64,000 nt of DNA, taken from the NCBI GenBank assembly GCA_035485475.1, contig DATHOA010000200.1, positions 56,352-120,351 on the forward strand, in the 5' to 3' direction. Source of the stretch: DAIDKA01 sp035485475. GTDB lineage: Bacteria > Pseudomonadota > Gammaproteobacteria > Steroidobacterales > Steroidobacteraceae. How positions within the stretch are numbered: position 1 is the stretch's first letter; each line of letters begins with the position of its first letter. The translations under genes and the position numbers were made by a program. The notes under the pieces are model-generated. The model was not told the DNA's origin, ran no database searches, and worked only from the letters and a program-made list of their open reading frames with translations. Shown piece by piece: positions 16,701 to 25,802 of the stretch.

Positions 16701-19700
16701 AAGTCAGATGAAGGTGAAAATCACCTTCCGCCAATTGCTCGGCGATTACTCGAACATCCCGGCACTGGCCGGCTTTTTGGCCGAAAAGCTGCCGGCACCG
16801 GCGCCCAAAACGCAGGTCGTGCCGCCGGCGCGCACCGCACCTGCGGCGGTCGCGATGACCAGTTCCTCGACCGGCGCGCTAGCCATGAGCGGCGGTGCGA
16901 GCCTTGAGGGCCTGTTCCGCGACCAGCTGCAGGCCATGTCGCAGCTGATCAATCGGCAGTTCGAGATGCTGCAGGGCGGCAGCGTGACCGCCGGCGCCGT
17001 ATCCCCCACCGCCCATACCCTCGCCCCGTCGACCAGCTCCGCGGCAACGGAGGCACCGGCCGAGGAGCAGCGCCCCTCACGCTTTCAGGTCTACAACCCC
17101 AAGCAGGCCAGCGCCAGCAGCGGTGTCGCACCGGAGCACCAGAGCCACATCAACGATCTGGCGGCCCGCTACGGCAAGCGGCTCGCCCACTCGAAGGAGC
17201 TGACGCAGAAGTACCGCCAGGTGCTGGCCGACCCGCGCGCGGCCTCCGGCTTTCGGGTGGAGTGGAAAGAGCTGGTGTACCCGGTGGTGGTCGAGCGCGC
17301 CGCCGGCTCCAGGCTGTGGGACGTGGACGGCAACGAGTACGTCGATCTCGTCAACGGCTATGGGCAGACGGCATTTGGGCACTCGCCGGATTTTGTCGTT
17401 GCTGCGGTGAAAGAACAGCTCGAGCGCGGTTTCGCCATCGGCCCGCAAGCGGAACTTGCCGGCAAGGTGGCGGCACTTTTCGCCGAGATCACCGGCAATG
17501 AGCGTGTCACCTTCTGCAACACCGGCTCCGAAGCGGTGATGGCCGCCATGCGCCTCGCGCGCACCGTTACCGGGCGGGAAAAGGTCGTGATCTTCAATGG
17601 CGACTATCACGGCCAGTTTGACGAGGTGCTGGTGAAGGGCGTGCAGCGCCCCGGCGCCGCGCCCCGCTCCATGCCGATCGCCCCCGGCATTCCGGCCGCA
17701 GCGGTCCAGAACATGATCGTGCTGGAATACGCGACACCGGCGACCCTGCAGTGGGTCCGGGAGAACGCCGAGGACCTGGCTGCGGTGGTGGTCGAACCGG
17801 TACAAAGCCGCCATCCCTCCCTGCAGCCGTACGAATTCCTGCGCGAAATCCGCAAGATCACCGAGCAGTCCGGCACCGCGTTCGTGATGGATGAGGTGGT
17901 CACTGGTTTTCGCACCCATCCGGGCGGCATCCAGGCGCTGGCCGGCATTCGTGCCGACCTGGCGACCTACGGCAAAGTCGTGGGCGGCGGCCTGCCGATC
18001 GGCATTCTGGCCGGACAATCGCGCTTCATGGACGCCCTTGACGGCGGCCACTGGAACTTTGGCGATAGCTCCTTCCCGGAAGTTGGTGTCACCTTCTTCG
18101 CCGGCACCTTCGTGCGGCATCCGCTGGTGCTCGCGGCCGCCTGGGCGGTGCTGAATCACGTCAAAGAACACGGCCCGCAGCTGCAGGAGCAGCTGGCACA
18201 GCGCACCGCGACGCTGGCCGGGGACCTGAATACCCTGTTCGCCCGCTACGGGCTGACGACCCGGATCGAAACCTTCTCCAGCTGGTTCTACTTCAACATC
18301 CACAATGAGCATCCGCTCGCGGCGCTGCTGTTCCATCACCTGCGGTTGCGCGGCATCCATATCCATGATGGCTTTCCGTGTTTCCTCACCACGGCCCATT
18401 CCCAAGAAGACTTCGACCTCATTGTCGAGGCCTTCGATGACAGTCTGGCGGAATTGAGCGCCGTCGGCATTCTGGGCAAGAGCGCGCCACTGTCCGTCGC
18501 CACTGCGGCCGCTCACGGCGGCGTGCTCACGGGTCTGCCACTGACCGAAAGCCAGACCGAGATCTGGCTGGCGGCACAGATGGGTGATGAAGCTTCCTGC
18601 GCGTTCAACGAATCGGTCAGTTTGCGTCTGCACGGTACGCTCAACGAGTCCGCCCTGCAGGGCGCGCTGACCCTGCTGTTCGCGCGCCACGATGCGTTGC
18701 GTGCCCACTTCACGCCTACCGGCGAGGAAATGTGCATCAGCGCCGCCACGACCATCGAGCTGCCGCTGATCGACCTCAGCGGGCACACCGATCCGGAAGG
18801 CGCTTTAGCGGATATCCTGGTGCAGGATGCGCACACGGCCTTCGATCTGGTGAATGGGCCGGCCGCCCGCGTGCAGCTGGTACGCCTCAGCGCCGCGCAG
18901 CACGTACTCATTTTCACGGCCCATCACATCATCTGCGATGGCTGGTCATTCAACATCATCGTCAGTGAGTTGGCACAGATCTATCCGATGCTGTGTCGCG
19001 GCGAGACCCCGCAACTGCAGCCTGCTCTGCCCTTCAGCAGCTATGCCCGAGCCCAGGCACAGCGCGACCCCGCCGAGGCCGAAAAGACCGAACGCTTCTG
19101 GCTGGCGCAGTTCCAGGATCCGATCAAGCCGTTGGACCTGCCAACTGATCGCGCGCGCCCGGCGCTGAAATCCTACGCCGGTGCCAGCCGCTACCGCCGC
19201 ATCGACGCCGCCTTGTACCACTCGCTCAAAAAGACCGGTGCCAAGGCCGGCAATACCCTGTTCGTGACGCTGCTCGGTGCGTTCCAGATCCTGATCGGCA
19301 GGCTGAGCGGCCAGAACGAGGTGGTCGTGGGAGTTCCCACCGCCGGTCAATCGCTGCTGGAGGACCAGATCCTCGTCGGCCATGGAGTGAACTTCCTGCC
19401 GATTCGCGCGGCCTGGTCGGATGAGACGACCATCACTCAACATCTGCGTGCCCTCGCCAAGCACATGCTCGATGCCAACGAACACCAAAGCTATACGCTG
19501 GGCACGTTGGTTCGCAAATTGGCACTGGCGCGCGAACAGGGCCGCGTACCGCTGGCCGAGATCCAGTTCAATCTCGAGCGTCTGGCCGACCGCCTGGAGC
19601 TGCCGGGCCTTCAGCTCGAGGTCACACCAAACAGCAAGGCCCACGTGAACTTCGATCTGTTCCTGAACGTGATCGAATCCACCGAAGGCCTGCGTCTGGA

Positions 19701-21723
19701 CTGCGACTACAACACCGATCTGTTCGACGCCGCCACGATCGATCGCTGGCTGGACTGCTATCAGGGCCTGCTCGAGATGATCGTTGCCGACCCGGCACAG
19801 ACCGTGGAGCGCGTACCGTATCTGTCTGCCGGCCAGCGCCAGCGAGTGTTGCTGGACTTCAACCGCACCCAGGCGCAGTTCCCGCACGATCGCTGTCTGC
19901 ATCAACTCTTCGAAGCTCGAGCTGCCGAGCGTCCTAGGGCCCTCGCAGCGCAGTTCCGCGCGCAATCCCTGAGCTATGAAGCGCTCAACGAGCGCGCGAA
20001 TCGGCTGGCCAACTTCCTGCTGCGGCGAATCGGTGACGGCGCGGGGCAGCCCCAGCGCCTGATCGGCATTGCCGTCGAGCGCTCCTTGGACATGTTGGTT
20101 GCGATGCTGGCTACGCTGAAGGCCGGCTGCGCCTACGTACCCTTGGATCCAACCCATCCGGCGCAGCGGCTGCGCCACATCCTCGGCAACGCGGACGTGG
20201 CGGCGCTGATCACCGATGGCACGGTCGAGGCGCAACTGCTGCCCGCCGGCAAGCCCGCCGTGCACCTGGCAACCGATGCCGCCGAAATCGCCGCGGCAGT
20301 GGCGGCAGCCCCGCAGGTGTCGATAACGGCCGACAGCCTGGCCTACGTGATCTACACCTCCGGCTCGACCGGCTTGCCCAAGGGTGTGCAGATCACCCAT
20401 CGCGCGGTCGTCAATTTCATGACCTCGATGGCCCGTGAGCCGGGTCTGGGTACTGAGGATGCGCTGCTCGCCGTCACCACCCTCTCCTTCGACATTGCCG
20501 GACTGGAGCTGCACCTACCCTTGTGCGTCGGTGCACGCGTGGTGATCGCCGAGCGCGAGGAAGTCATCGACGGATTTGCATTGGTTAAGCACATCGAAAC
20601 CTGTGGCGCGACCGTCATGCAGGCGACGCCTGCGACCTGGCGACTGCTGCTGGAGGCCGGATTCCGCGCCAGCAAGGGCTTCAAGATGCTTTGCGGCGGT
20701 GAAGCGCTCTCCCGTGACCTCGCCGACAAGCTGCTGCAGGGCGCCGGCGTGCTATGGAACATGTATGGCCCAACTGAGACCACGATTTGGTCGTCATGCT
20801 GCCAGGTGCTTCCGGGCGCTACGGCCATCAGTGTTGGCCGCCCGATCGACAATACCCAGCTGTACGTGCTCGACCGCCATGATCAGCCCGTGATCGAAGG
20901 CATTGCGGGTCAGCTGCACATCGGTGGCGAGGGAGTGGCGCGCGGCTACCACAAGAACCTCGAGCTAACAGCCGAACGCTTCGTCGCCAATCCCTTCGCG
21001 GCCGGGCGCATGTATCGCACCGGCGATCTGGCGCGTTGGCTGCCCGAAGGCACATTGCAGATTCTCGGGCGCCTTGATCACCAGGTGAAGCTGCGCGGCT
21101 TTCGCATCGAGCTTGGCGAAATCGAAGCCGCACTGCTGCGCAGCGGTAAACTGACGGCCGTCGCGGTGCTGCTGAGGGAAGATACGCCCGGATCCCCGCG
21201 ACTGGTCGCCTACTTCGCGGTTGCGCCGGGCAGCGCGGTCACCCCGGCCGACCTGCGCGCCGTCGTTGAGCAGGAGCTGCCCGACTACATGATTCCCTCG
21301 GCGTGGACCAAGCTCGATAAGCTGCCAATGACGCCCAACGGCAAACTGGATCGCACTGCCCTGCCGACTCCGGAGCTGACTTTAGAGAGTGCTGAAGAGT
21401 TCGTGGCCCCGACCACGCCCACGGAACTGCGGCTCGCCGAAATCTGGGCTGAGGTATTGCACATGCCGCGGGTCGGCGCCACTATGGATCTGTTACGGCT
21501 GGGTGCTGATTCCATACAGTTATTCCAAATCATCGCCCGCTCCAGCCGACAGGGAATTCGTGTGACCGCTAAACAGCTCCTGCAGCACAGGACGGTGCGG
21601 AGCATCGCCGACCTCATTGACAAGGCGCCGCAGTGCGCCGAGTCGGTCGATGGCAAGGTCAATCTGCCTACCCTGGGGCAGTTTCAGCGCGGGCGTCGGG
21701 TCGCGGCGAAAACCAAACAGTAG
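13723..21723 (+). CDS. Hybrid PKS-aminotransferase-NRPS (KS-AT-ACP-AMT-C-A-PCP)
   Basis: A 2666-aa megasynthase. Domains in order: KS (about 12-435; TACSTS Cys193, CHGTATPLGDP, SNIGHLDAAAG), AT (about 540-850; GHSVGE Ser639 and HAFHS, the malonyl-CoA type), ACP (MGYDSL Ser982), a PLP aminotransferase of the MycA/glutamate-semialdehyde type (about 1130-1560; YGKVVGGGLPIG Lys1418), C (about 1600-2020; HHIICDG, His1734-His1735), A (about 2040-2560; YTSGSTGLPKG, Lys2541) and PCP (LGADSI, Ser2597). The A code read by eye is D-I-L-Q-L-G-M-I-W-K, close to glycine codes. No ketoreductase is present, so the beta-keto group should be transaminated directly. This resembles the MycA architecture without its fatty-acyl loading part. 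Confidence 0.93.
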   Translation: MNDPVIPGEPSDNPDNLIAIVGLAGRFPGARDIREFWKNLAAGTESITHFTEAQLEDSFSDEERRAPNFVKARPLLADIDQFDADFFGMYAREAELTDPQQRVFLEICWDALESAGCDPRSYGGAIGVFGGCSINTYFLHHVLGDRRTQEEFTSSYQVGCYPALLGAGLDFLATRVSYKLDLKGPSLTLQTACSTSLLAVAQACQSLLLYQSDLALAGGVSITFPQKRGFVHQEGGMVSADGHCRTFDAQASGTIFGSGAGVVALKRLEDARANGDFIYAVIRGSGVNNDGAAKVGFTAPSVDAQAAAIEMAHANAGIDAGSISYVECHGTATPLGDPIEIAALTKAFRASSGAGQFCAVGSVKSNIGHLDAAAGVVGLIKTALALHHELLPASLHYTRPNPQIDFAATPFYVNAKLSPWPRGAQPRRAGVSAFGVGGTNVHVVLEEAPAGPARGRSAGPQLLVLSGRSEAALGIARGNLASALREQPAIELCDVAHTLQHGRRAFEQRAFVVATTAEEAVARLAAPASSANRAKVLPGRVPVAFMFPGQGAQYPNMARDLYERESEFRRQVQRCTEILRPELGDEFLAVLYPPAGTPDTAAALMSTRFAQPALFTIEYALAQLWMSWGIQPDAMIGHSVGEFVVAVLAGVMSLEEALPLVALRGRLMQALPGGSMLAVRLPESQLRPLLDTQLAIAAINGPALSVASGTHDAIAGLEQRLQARGVQSRRLHTSHAFHSAMVDPIIAPLREQLERLRLSAPQRPYVSCATGTWITDAEATSPQYWSRHARETVRFAAGISTLLAQDPAPVLLEVGPGNVLSTLALQTLQGRPIPVVTSLPDAARETSDSVTLLEAAGRLWTQGLQPHWTVLGAQSGRHVPLPTYPFERKRFWIDAPPSSRRAAAQVTADTQIPSGLSPPPAHPIAAASTEVAQDTTAMSDRTDNTRIGEISAAIAAILEELSGNAPLSVTEPINFLEMGYDSLFLTQVAQKIQSQMKVKITFRQLLGDYSNIPALAGFLAEKLPAPAPKTQVVPPARTAPAAVAMTSSSTGALAMSGGASLEGLFRDQLQAMSQLINRQFEMLQGGSVTAGAVSPTAHTLAPSTSSAATEAPAEEQRPSRFQVYNPKQASASSGVAPEHQSHINDLAARYGKRLAHSKELTQKYRQVLADPRAASGFRVEWKELVYPVVVERAAGSRLWDVDGNEYVDLVNGYGQTAFGHSPDFVVAAVKEQLERGFAIGPQAELAGKVAALFAEITGNERVTFCNTGSEAVMAAMRLARTVTGREKVVIFNGDYHGQFDEVLVKGVQRPGAAPRSMPIAPGIPAAAVQNMIVLEYATPATLQWVRENAEDLAAVVVEPVQSRHPSLQPYEFLREIRKITEQSGTAFVMDEVVTGFRTHPGGIQALAGIRADLATYGKVVGGGLPIGILAGQSRFMDALDGGHWNFGDSSFPEVGVTFFAGTFVRHPLVLAAAWAVLNHVKEHGPQLQEQLAQRTATLAGDLNTLFARYGLTTRIETFSSWFYFNIHNEHPLAALLFHHLRLRGIHIHDGFPCFLTTAHSQEDFDLIVEAFDDSLAELSAVGILGKSAPLSVATAAAHGGVLTGLPLTESQTEIWLAAQMGDEASCAFNESVSLRLHGTLNESALQGALTLLFARHDALRAHFTPTGEEMCISAATTIELPLIDLSGHTDPEGALADILVQDAHTAFDLVNGPAARVQLVRLSAAQHVLIFTAHHIICDGWSFNIIVSELAQIYPMLCRGETPQLQPALPFSSYARAQAQRDPAEAEKTERFWLAQFQDPIKPLDLPTDRARPALKSYAGASRYRRIDAALYHSLKKTGAKAGNTLFVTLLGAFQILIGRLSGQNEVVVGVPTAGQSLLEDQILVGHGVNFLPIRAAWSDETTITQHLRALAKHMLDANEHQSYTLGTLVRKLALAREQGRVPLAEIQFNLERLADRLELPGLQLEVTPNSKAHVNFDLFLNVIESTEGLRLDCDYNTDLFDAATIDRWLDCYQGLLEMIVADPAQTVERVPYLSAGQRQRVLLDFNRTQAQFPHDRCLHQLFEARAAERPRALAAQFRAQSLSYEALNERANRLANFLLRRIGDGAGQPQRLIGIAVERSLDMLVAMLATLKAGCAYVPLDPTHPAQRLRHILGNADVAALITDGTVEAQLLPAGKPAVHLATDAAEIAAAVAAAPQVSITADSLAYVIYTSGSTGLPKGVQITHRAVVNFMTSMAREPGLGTEDALLAVTTLSFDIAGLELHLPLCVGARVVIAEREEVIDGFALVKHIETCGATVMQATPATWRLLLEAGFRASKGFKMLCGGEALSRDLADKLLQGAGVLWNMYGPTETTIWSSCCQVLPGATAISVGRPIDNTQLYVLDRHDQPVIEGIAGQLHIGGEGVARGYHKNLELTAERFVANPFAAGRMYRTGDLARWLPEGTLQILGRLDHQVKLRGFRIELGEIEAALLRSGKLTAVAVLLREDTPGSPRLVAYFAVAPGSAVTPADLRAVVEQELPDYMIPSAWTKLDKLPMTPNGKLDRTALPTPELTLESAEEFVAPTTPTELRLAEIWAEVLHMPRVGATMDLLRLGADSIQLFQIIARSSRQGIRVTAKQLLQHRTVRSIADLIDKAPQCAESVDGKVNLPTLGQFQRGRRVAAKTKQ

Positions 21724-24700
21724 TGGCAACGGCAAGCGACTACATGTCCCCGGCACCCTCCGCGCCTCTCGGAACCAGACCCGAAACCGAGGCGCAGGCC
21801 CAGGTCGCTGCGGTGCCTTACACGGACTTTCCCTGCTCGGCGGCCCAGGAGCGCTTCTGGCTGCTCGATCGGCTGGAACCGGGCAATCCCTCATACAATG
21901 TGGCGGTGCGCTGGCAACTGCAGGGCCGGGTATCCGGTAGCGTGCTGGAGCAAGCCTGGCGCGAAATCATTGGCCGCCACGAAATCCTCCGCACGGGATT
22001 TCTGGAGGTCGACGGCAAGCCCATGCAGCGCGTATCCGCCCATTCGACCTTCAAGCTCACCGAGATTGATCTGAGCGCTCTGTCTTCCGAGTCGAGGTCC
22101 GTGGAGGGCGACCACATCGGACTGCTGGAGGCCCGGGCGCCGTTCGACCTGAGCGATGGTCCGGTGTTGCGGGTGGTTCTGCTGCGCTATGCACCGACCG
22201 AATCCATCATTCTGGTGACGACGCATCAAATCGTCTCCGATGGCTGGTCCATCGGCGTCATGGCGCGCGAAATGGGCACGATCTATGCCGCGTTAAGCCG
22301 TCATGAAGCGCCACCTTTGGAGCCACTGTCGATTCAATACGGTGACTACTCCCTGTGGCAGCTGGAATGGCTGGCACAACGCGGCACGGAGGCGGAAACC
22401 GGGTACTGGACCCGACAGCTTGCCGGTATCCGGCCGTTCGAAGTGCTAGCCGACAGACCACGCCCGGCGGTGCCGACGACCAATGGCACTATTGTGTCGG
22501 TCGTGCTGCCGCGCGAACTGACCGCGCGCATGCAGACCCTCAGTGCCGACCGCGGCGTCACTTTGTACGCAACGGCGGTCAGCGCGCTGTGCGCGGCGCT
22601 CGGACGCTATACCGGCAAGGACGAGGTCGTGCTGGGCACCCAGGTTTCGGACCGCGATCAGGTGGAACTGGAACCGATGATCGGCCAGTTCGTCAGTTCT
22701 CTGATCCTGCGCAATGACCTGCGTGGCGACCCGACATTTTCAGGCCTGCTCGAGCGCGTCAGCACGACGATCGCCGAGGCCCTCGAACACCGCCATATCC
22801 CCATCGAACGCCTGCTCGACATGGTCAAGGCCGGCCGGGGCGGCAGCAGCAGCCCGGCGGTGTCGGTCAATTTCATTTTTCAAAGAACTTTTATTGAAGG
22901 GCGAAACTACGGCGACTTCACTTTGGTGGATCTGCCTTCCCTGGTCGCCGGGGCGATCTACGATCTGAACTTCTTCATGGTCGAGCGCCCGGACGGGTGG
23001 CGTTTCTCCTGCCAGTTCAACACCGACCAGTTCGAGGCGGACACCGCAAACCGCCTGTTGCGCTACGTCTCGGACGCTATTGCGAGCGCCGTGGAGAATC
23101 CGGCGCGACGGGTGTCCGAATTGCGGCTGGGCGATCCGGCCGAACTGGCCCGCATCGGTGATGCGACCGTCCGCTCGGCCACGACGCCCCCTGCGGTGAC
23201 CGTCGCCGGGCAATTTTCCCGTCAAGTCCAGCTCACGCCCGATGCCGTTGCCCTGGTGCAGGGCCACCGGCGCCTCAATTACGCTCAGCTGCACGCCGCA
23301 TCACTGCGTCTGGCTGCCACGCTTCAAGCTCGCGGCATTGCTGCAGGTATGCGCGTCGCAATCGGGTTGAACCCGTCGATCGAACGCACTACGGCCATGC
23401 TGGCCGTACTCAATCTGGGCGCAGCCTATATACAGATTGACCCGAACGACCCTGCGCAGTTTGTGCAGCGCCAATTGACTGCAGCTGGCGCGAAAATCGC
23501 GTTCCTTACCGCCGGACTGGCCCTCGATGTTAGCGTCCCCGGCGGCGTCATTACCGATTTCGTGGATGACCCTCACGGTCCCGGGTTACCGGATTCGATC
23601 ACCTGCGCACCTGAGCGCGACGCAGCAATCGTGTTCTCGGTCCGCAACCCCATTGAGCCGACGTCGGTCACGCTGTCCCAGGCCAGTCTCGTGAATCTTT
23701 GTGAATCGCTGGGTCGTCGCCTCGGAATAACCCGAACTGATGTGGTGGCCGTTCTGTGCACCGCCCCGCCGGAGTCCGGCCCGCTCGATTCACTGCTGCC
23801 GCTGCTGTGCGGCGCCAGTAGCGTCCTACCGACTGAGAACGACTTGCGCAATTCGACGCGGGCCGCACAACTCATCGCGCGCTCCGGAGCCTCGGTGATT
23901 TATGCCGAAGGCGCGACCTGGAACAAACTCATGGCTGCTCTGCCCCCAGGTCAGCGCCTGCCGAAAGTGCTGTCGCGTCGTGACACGATAGATGCGAAAA
24001 CCGCCTCCCGGGTGCTAGGTTGCGCCGCGGAATTTTGGGCCCTGCATGGGTATCCGCAAACGGGAGGCTGCACGTCCGTCCGACACATAAAGCACCCGTC
24101 CGACCTGCGGCTCCTCGGGGCCCCGCTTGATTGCGTGAAGCTGTCCGTCATGGATGAGCGCATGGCCATCCCGCCTATCGGTGCCATGGGCAAGCTTTAT
24201 GCATCCGGTTACGGTATCAAGGCCGATGCCGCCGAAACTGACGGCTTCGTCACCGATTCATCGGCAGGCGCTCAAAATGGAATGCTGTTTCGCACCGGGG
24301 AACTCGCGCGCCAAAGGCCCGACGGTACGATTGAAGTAGTCGACGACTATTCGCATCAATTCGCCATCGACGAACACACCTTTTCGGCCACTTCGCTGGT
24401 CAATGCTTTGATGGCGGACCCGGAAATCGCCGACGCCGCAGCGATCGCCACCCCGACGGCTGGCGCCCTGCGAGCATTTGTGCAATGGCAGCCGGGATTG
24501 GACCCGGTACTGGCCGCCGCAAACCTGCGCTCGAGGATCGCGGCAACGTGGCCGCGCGCAGCGCTGCCCGGTAACATCTTGGCCGTTGGAACGTTGCCCC
24601 GTGCAAGCGACGGGAGCGTTGATTTGCGACGCCTGGAATCCGAACAGACCGGGCCGGTGCCGCAGCTGCAGGAGCAAGCCGCGCCCGATCTGGACATGGA

Positions 24701-25778
24701 GCGGCGTCTGGGTGCGATCTGGGCTGAACTGTTGAAGATTGAACACATCAAGCCCAACGCCAATTTCTTTGAATTGGGCGGACACTCGTTGCTGGCCGCG
24801 CGCATGCTGGGGCGCGTCGAGGCACAGTTCGGCAAGCGATTCACTTTAGCCGCACTATTCCGGGCGCCGACCATTCGAGGCCTTAGCAGGCTGCTGCGCA
24901 GCGAAAATCGCGAATTCGACTTCCGCCAGATGGTGAAGCTGCAATCCGGCGGTAGCGGGCCACCGCTGATCGCGATCAACAACACCGGCGTCTACTACCT
25001 CCTCGCCAAGCGTCTCGGCCCCGATCAGCCGGTAACTTCACTGCAACTTTTTGATCCTTCCGCCAAGCGCACTGACCTGCCGGATACGCTCGAAGGCATC
25101 GCTGCCGAGTACGTTAAGCTCATCCATCGGGTTCATCCGCAGGGACCGTACATCCTGATGGGCTGGTGCGTGGCCGGAACCCTCGCCTTTGAAATTGCAC
25201 GGCAGCTCGTGGCCGCGAAGCAAAACGTGGCCCAGTTGTTTCTGGTCGATTCCTGGGCCCCGGGGTACTTCAAACGGCTGCCAATTTTTCGCCGCCTGAT
25301 TAATAGCTTCAGTCTGCGGTGGCAGCTGTTGGTGGATGACTGGCGATCCTGGCGGATGGGTCGACTGAGCAAAGATGCGTTTATCGCCGGCCGCCCCACT
25401 CTGCAGTGGCTGTTGCGGCGGCTGCCCCAGTCGCGATCCGCCAAGGCTTACGCGGCTATGGAGCAAGTCGACACACCGGAGAATCATGACCGCTGGTTGC
25501 TGCAGCACCTGCAGGCCTGCAACGCGCGTTATGAACCGAAGGCCTACAGCGGCCATATCAGCCTGATTCGCAGTACCCGGGAACTCACGGGGTGGCTGTT
25601 CGATCCCTACGCGGGCTGGGCAGCGTTCGCGAACGCAGGGGTCGATCTTAGAATGGTCCAAGGCAATCACTTCACCATGTTTCAGGATCCAGGTGTGACC
25701 ATCATGGCCAACTGGATGATGGAACGAATCGCAGCCACTACCCGGCGTCCCGAAGCGAGTGTCAGCCCGACTGCCTGA
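21723..25778 (+). CDS. NRPS termination protein with degenerate C and A domains (C-A*-PCP-TE)
   Basis: About 1351 aa if it starts at GTG 21723, which overlaps the previous stop (TAGTG); ATG 21744 and GTG 21633 are alternatives. The C domain (about 35-470) is full length, but its catalytic motif reads HQIVSDG (His168-Gln169) instead of HHxxxDG. The A domain (about 490-960) has no A3 phosphate loop (SVRNPIEPTS in its place), HGYPQTGG for YGPTE, no A8 GRxDxQVK motif and no A10 lysine (RASDGSVDLRR). The PCP is intact (LGGHSLL, Ser1022). The thioesterase has GWCVAG, giving Cys1149 where Ser is usual, with a C-terminal His1316. It probably releases the product; whether it adds a residue is doubtful. 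Confidence 0.9.
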   Translation: MATASDYMSPAPSAPLGTRPETEAQAQVAAVPYTDFPCSAAQERFWLLDRLEPGNPSYNVAVRWQLQGRVSGSVLEQAWREIIGRHEILRTGFLEVDGKPMQRVSAHSTFKLTEIDLSALSSESRSVEGDHIGLLEARAPFDLSDGPVLRVVLLRYAPTESIILVTTHQIVSDGWSIGVMAREMGTIYAALSRHEAPPLEPLSIQYGDYSLWQLEWLAQRGTEAETGYWTRQLAGIRPFEVLADRPRPAVPTTNGTIVSVVLPRELTARMQTLSADRGVTLYATAVSALCAALGRYTGKDEVVLGTQVSDRDQVELEPMIGQFVSSLILRNDLRGDPTFSGLLERVSTTIAEALEHRHIPIERLLDMVKAGRGGSSSPAVSVNFIFQRTFIEGRNYGDFTLVDLPSLVAGAIYDLNFFMVERPDGWRFSCQFNTDQFEADTANRLLRYVSDAIASAVENPARRVSELRLGDPAELARIGDATVRSATTPPAVTVAGQFSRQVQLTPDAVALVQGHRRLNYAQLHAASLRLAATLQARGIAAGMRVAIGLNPSIERTTAMLAVLNLGAAYIQIDPNDPAQFVQRQLTAAGAKIAFLTAGLALDVSVPGGVITDFVDDPHGPGLPDSITCAPERDAAIVFSVRNPIEPTSVTLSQASLVNLCESLGRRLGITRTDVVAVLCTAPPESGPLDSLLPLLCGASSVLPTENDLRNSTRAAQLIARSGASVIYAEGATWNKLMAALPPGQRLPKVLSRRDTIDAKTASRVLGCAAEFWALHGYPQTGGCTSVRHIKHPSDLRLLGAPLDCVKLSVMDERMAIPPIGAMGKLYASGYGIKADAAETDGFVTDSSAGAQNGMLFRTGELARQRPDGTIEVVDDYSHQFAIDEHTFSATSLVNALMADPEIADAAAIATPTAGALRAFVQWQPGLDPVLAAANLRSRIAATWPRAALPGNILAVGTLPRASDGSVDLRRLESEQTGPVPQLQEQAAPDLDMERRLGAIWAELLKIEHIKPNANFFELGGHSLLAARMLGRVEAQFGKRFTLAALFRAPTIRGLSRLLRSENREFDFRQMVKLQSGGSGPPLIAINNTGVYYLLAKRLGPDQPVTSLQLFDPSAKRTDLPDTLEGIAAEYVKLIHRVHPQGPYILMGWCVAGTLAFEIARQLVAAKQNVAQLFLVDSWAPGYFKRLPIFRRLINSFSLRWQLLVDDWRSWRMGRLSKDAFIAGRPTLQWLLRRLPQSRSAKAYAAMEQVDTPENHDRWLLQHLQACNARYEPKAYSGHISLIRSTRELTGWLFDPYAGWAAFANAGVDLRMVQGNHFTMFQDPGVTIMANWMMERIAATTRRPEASVSPTA

Positions 25779-25802
25779 GCGTGTGGACTGCGAGCGTCAC
25801 GT

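Noticed and set aside
16078..18786. Long minus-strand open frames across the PKS/NRPS genes
   Set aside because: They are shadows of GC-rich codons on the plus strand; their translations lack domain features while the plus strand carries continuous catalytic motifs.
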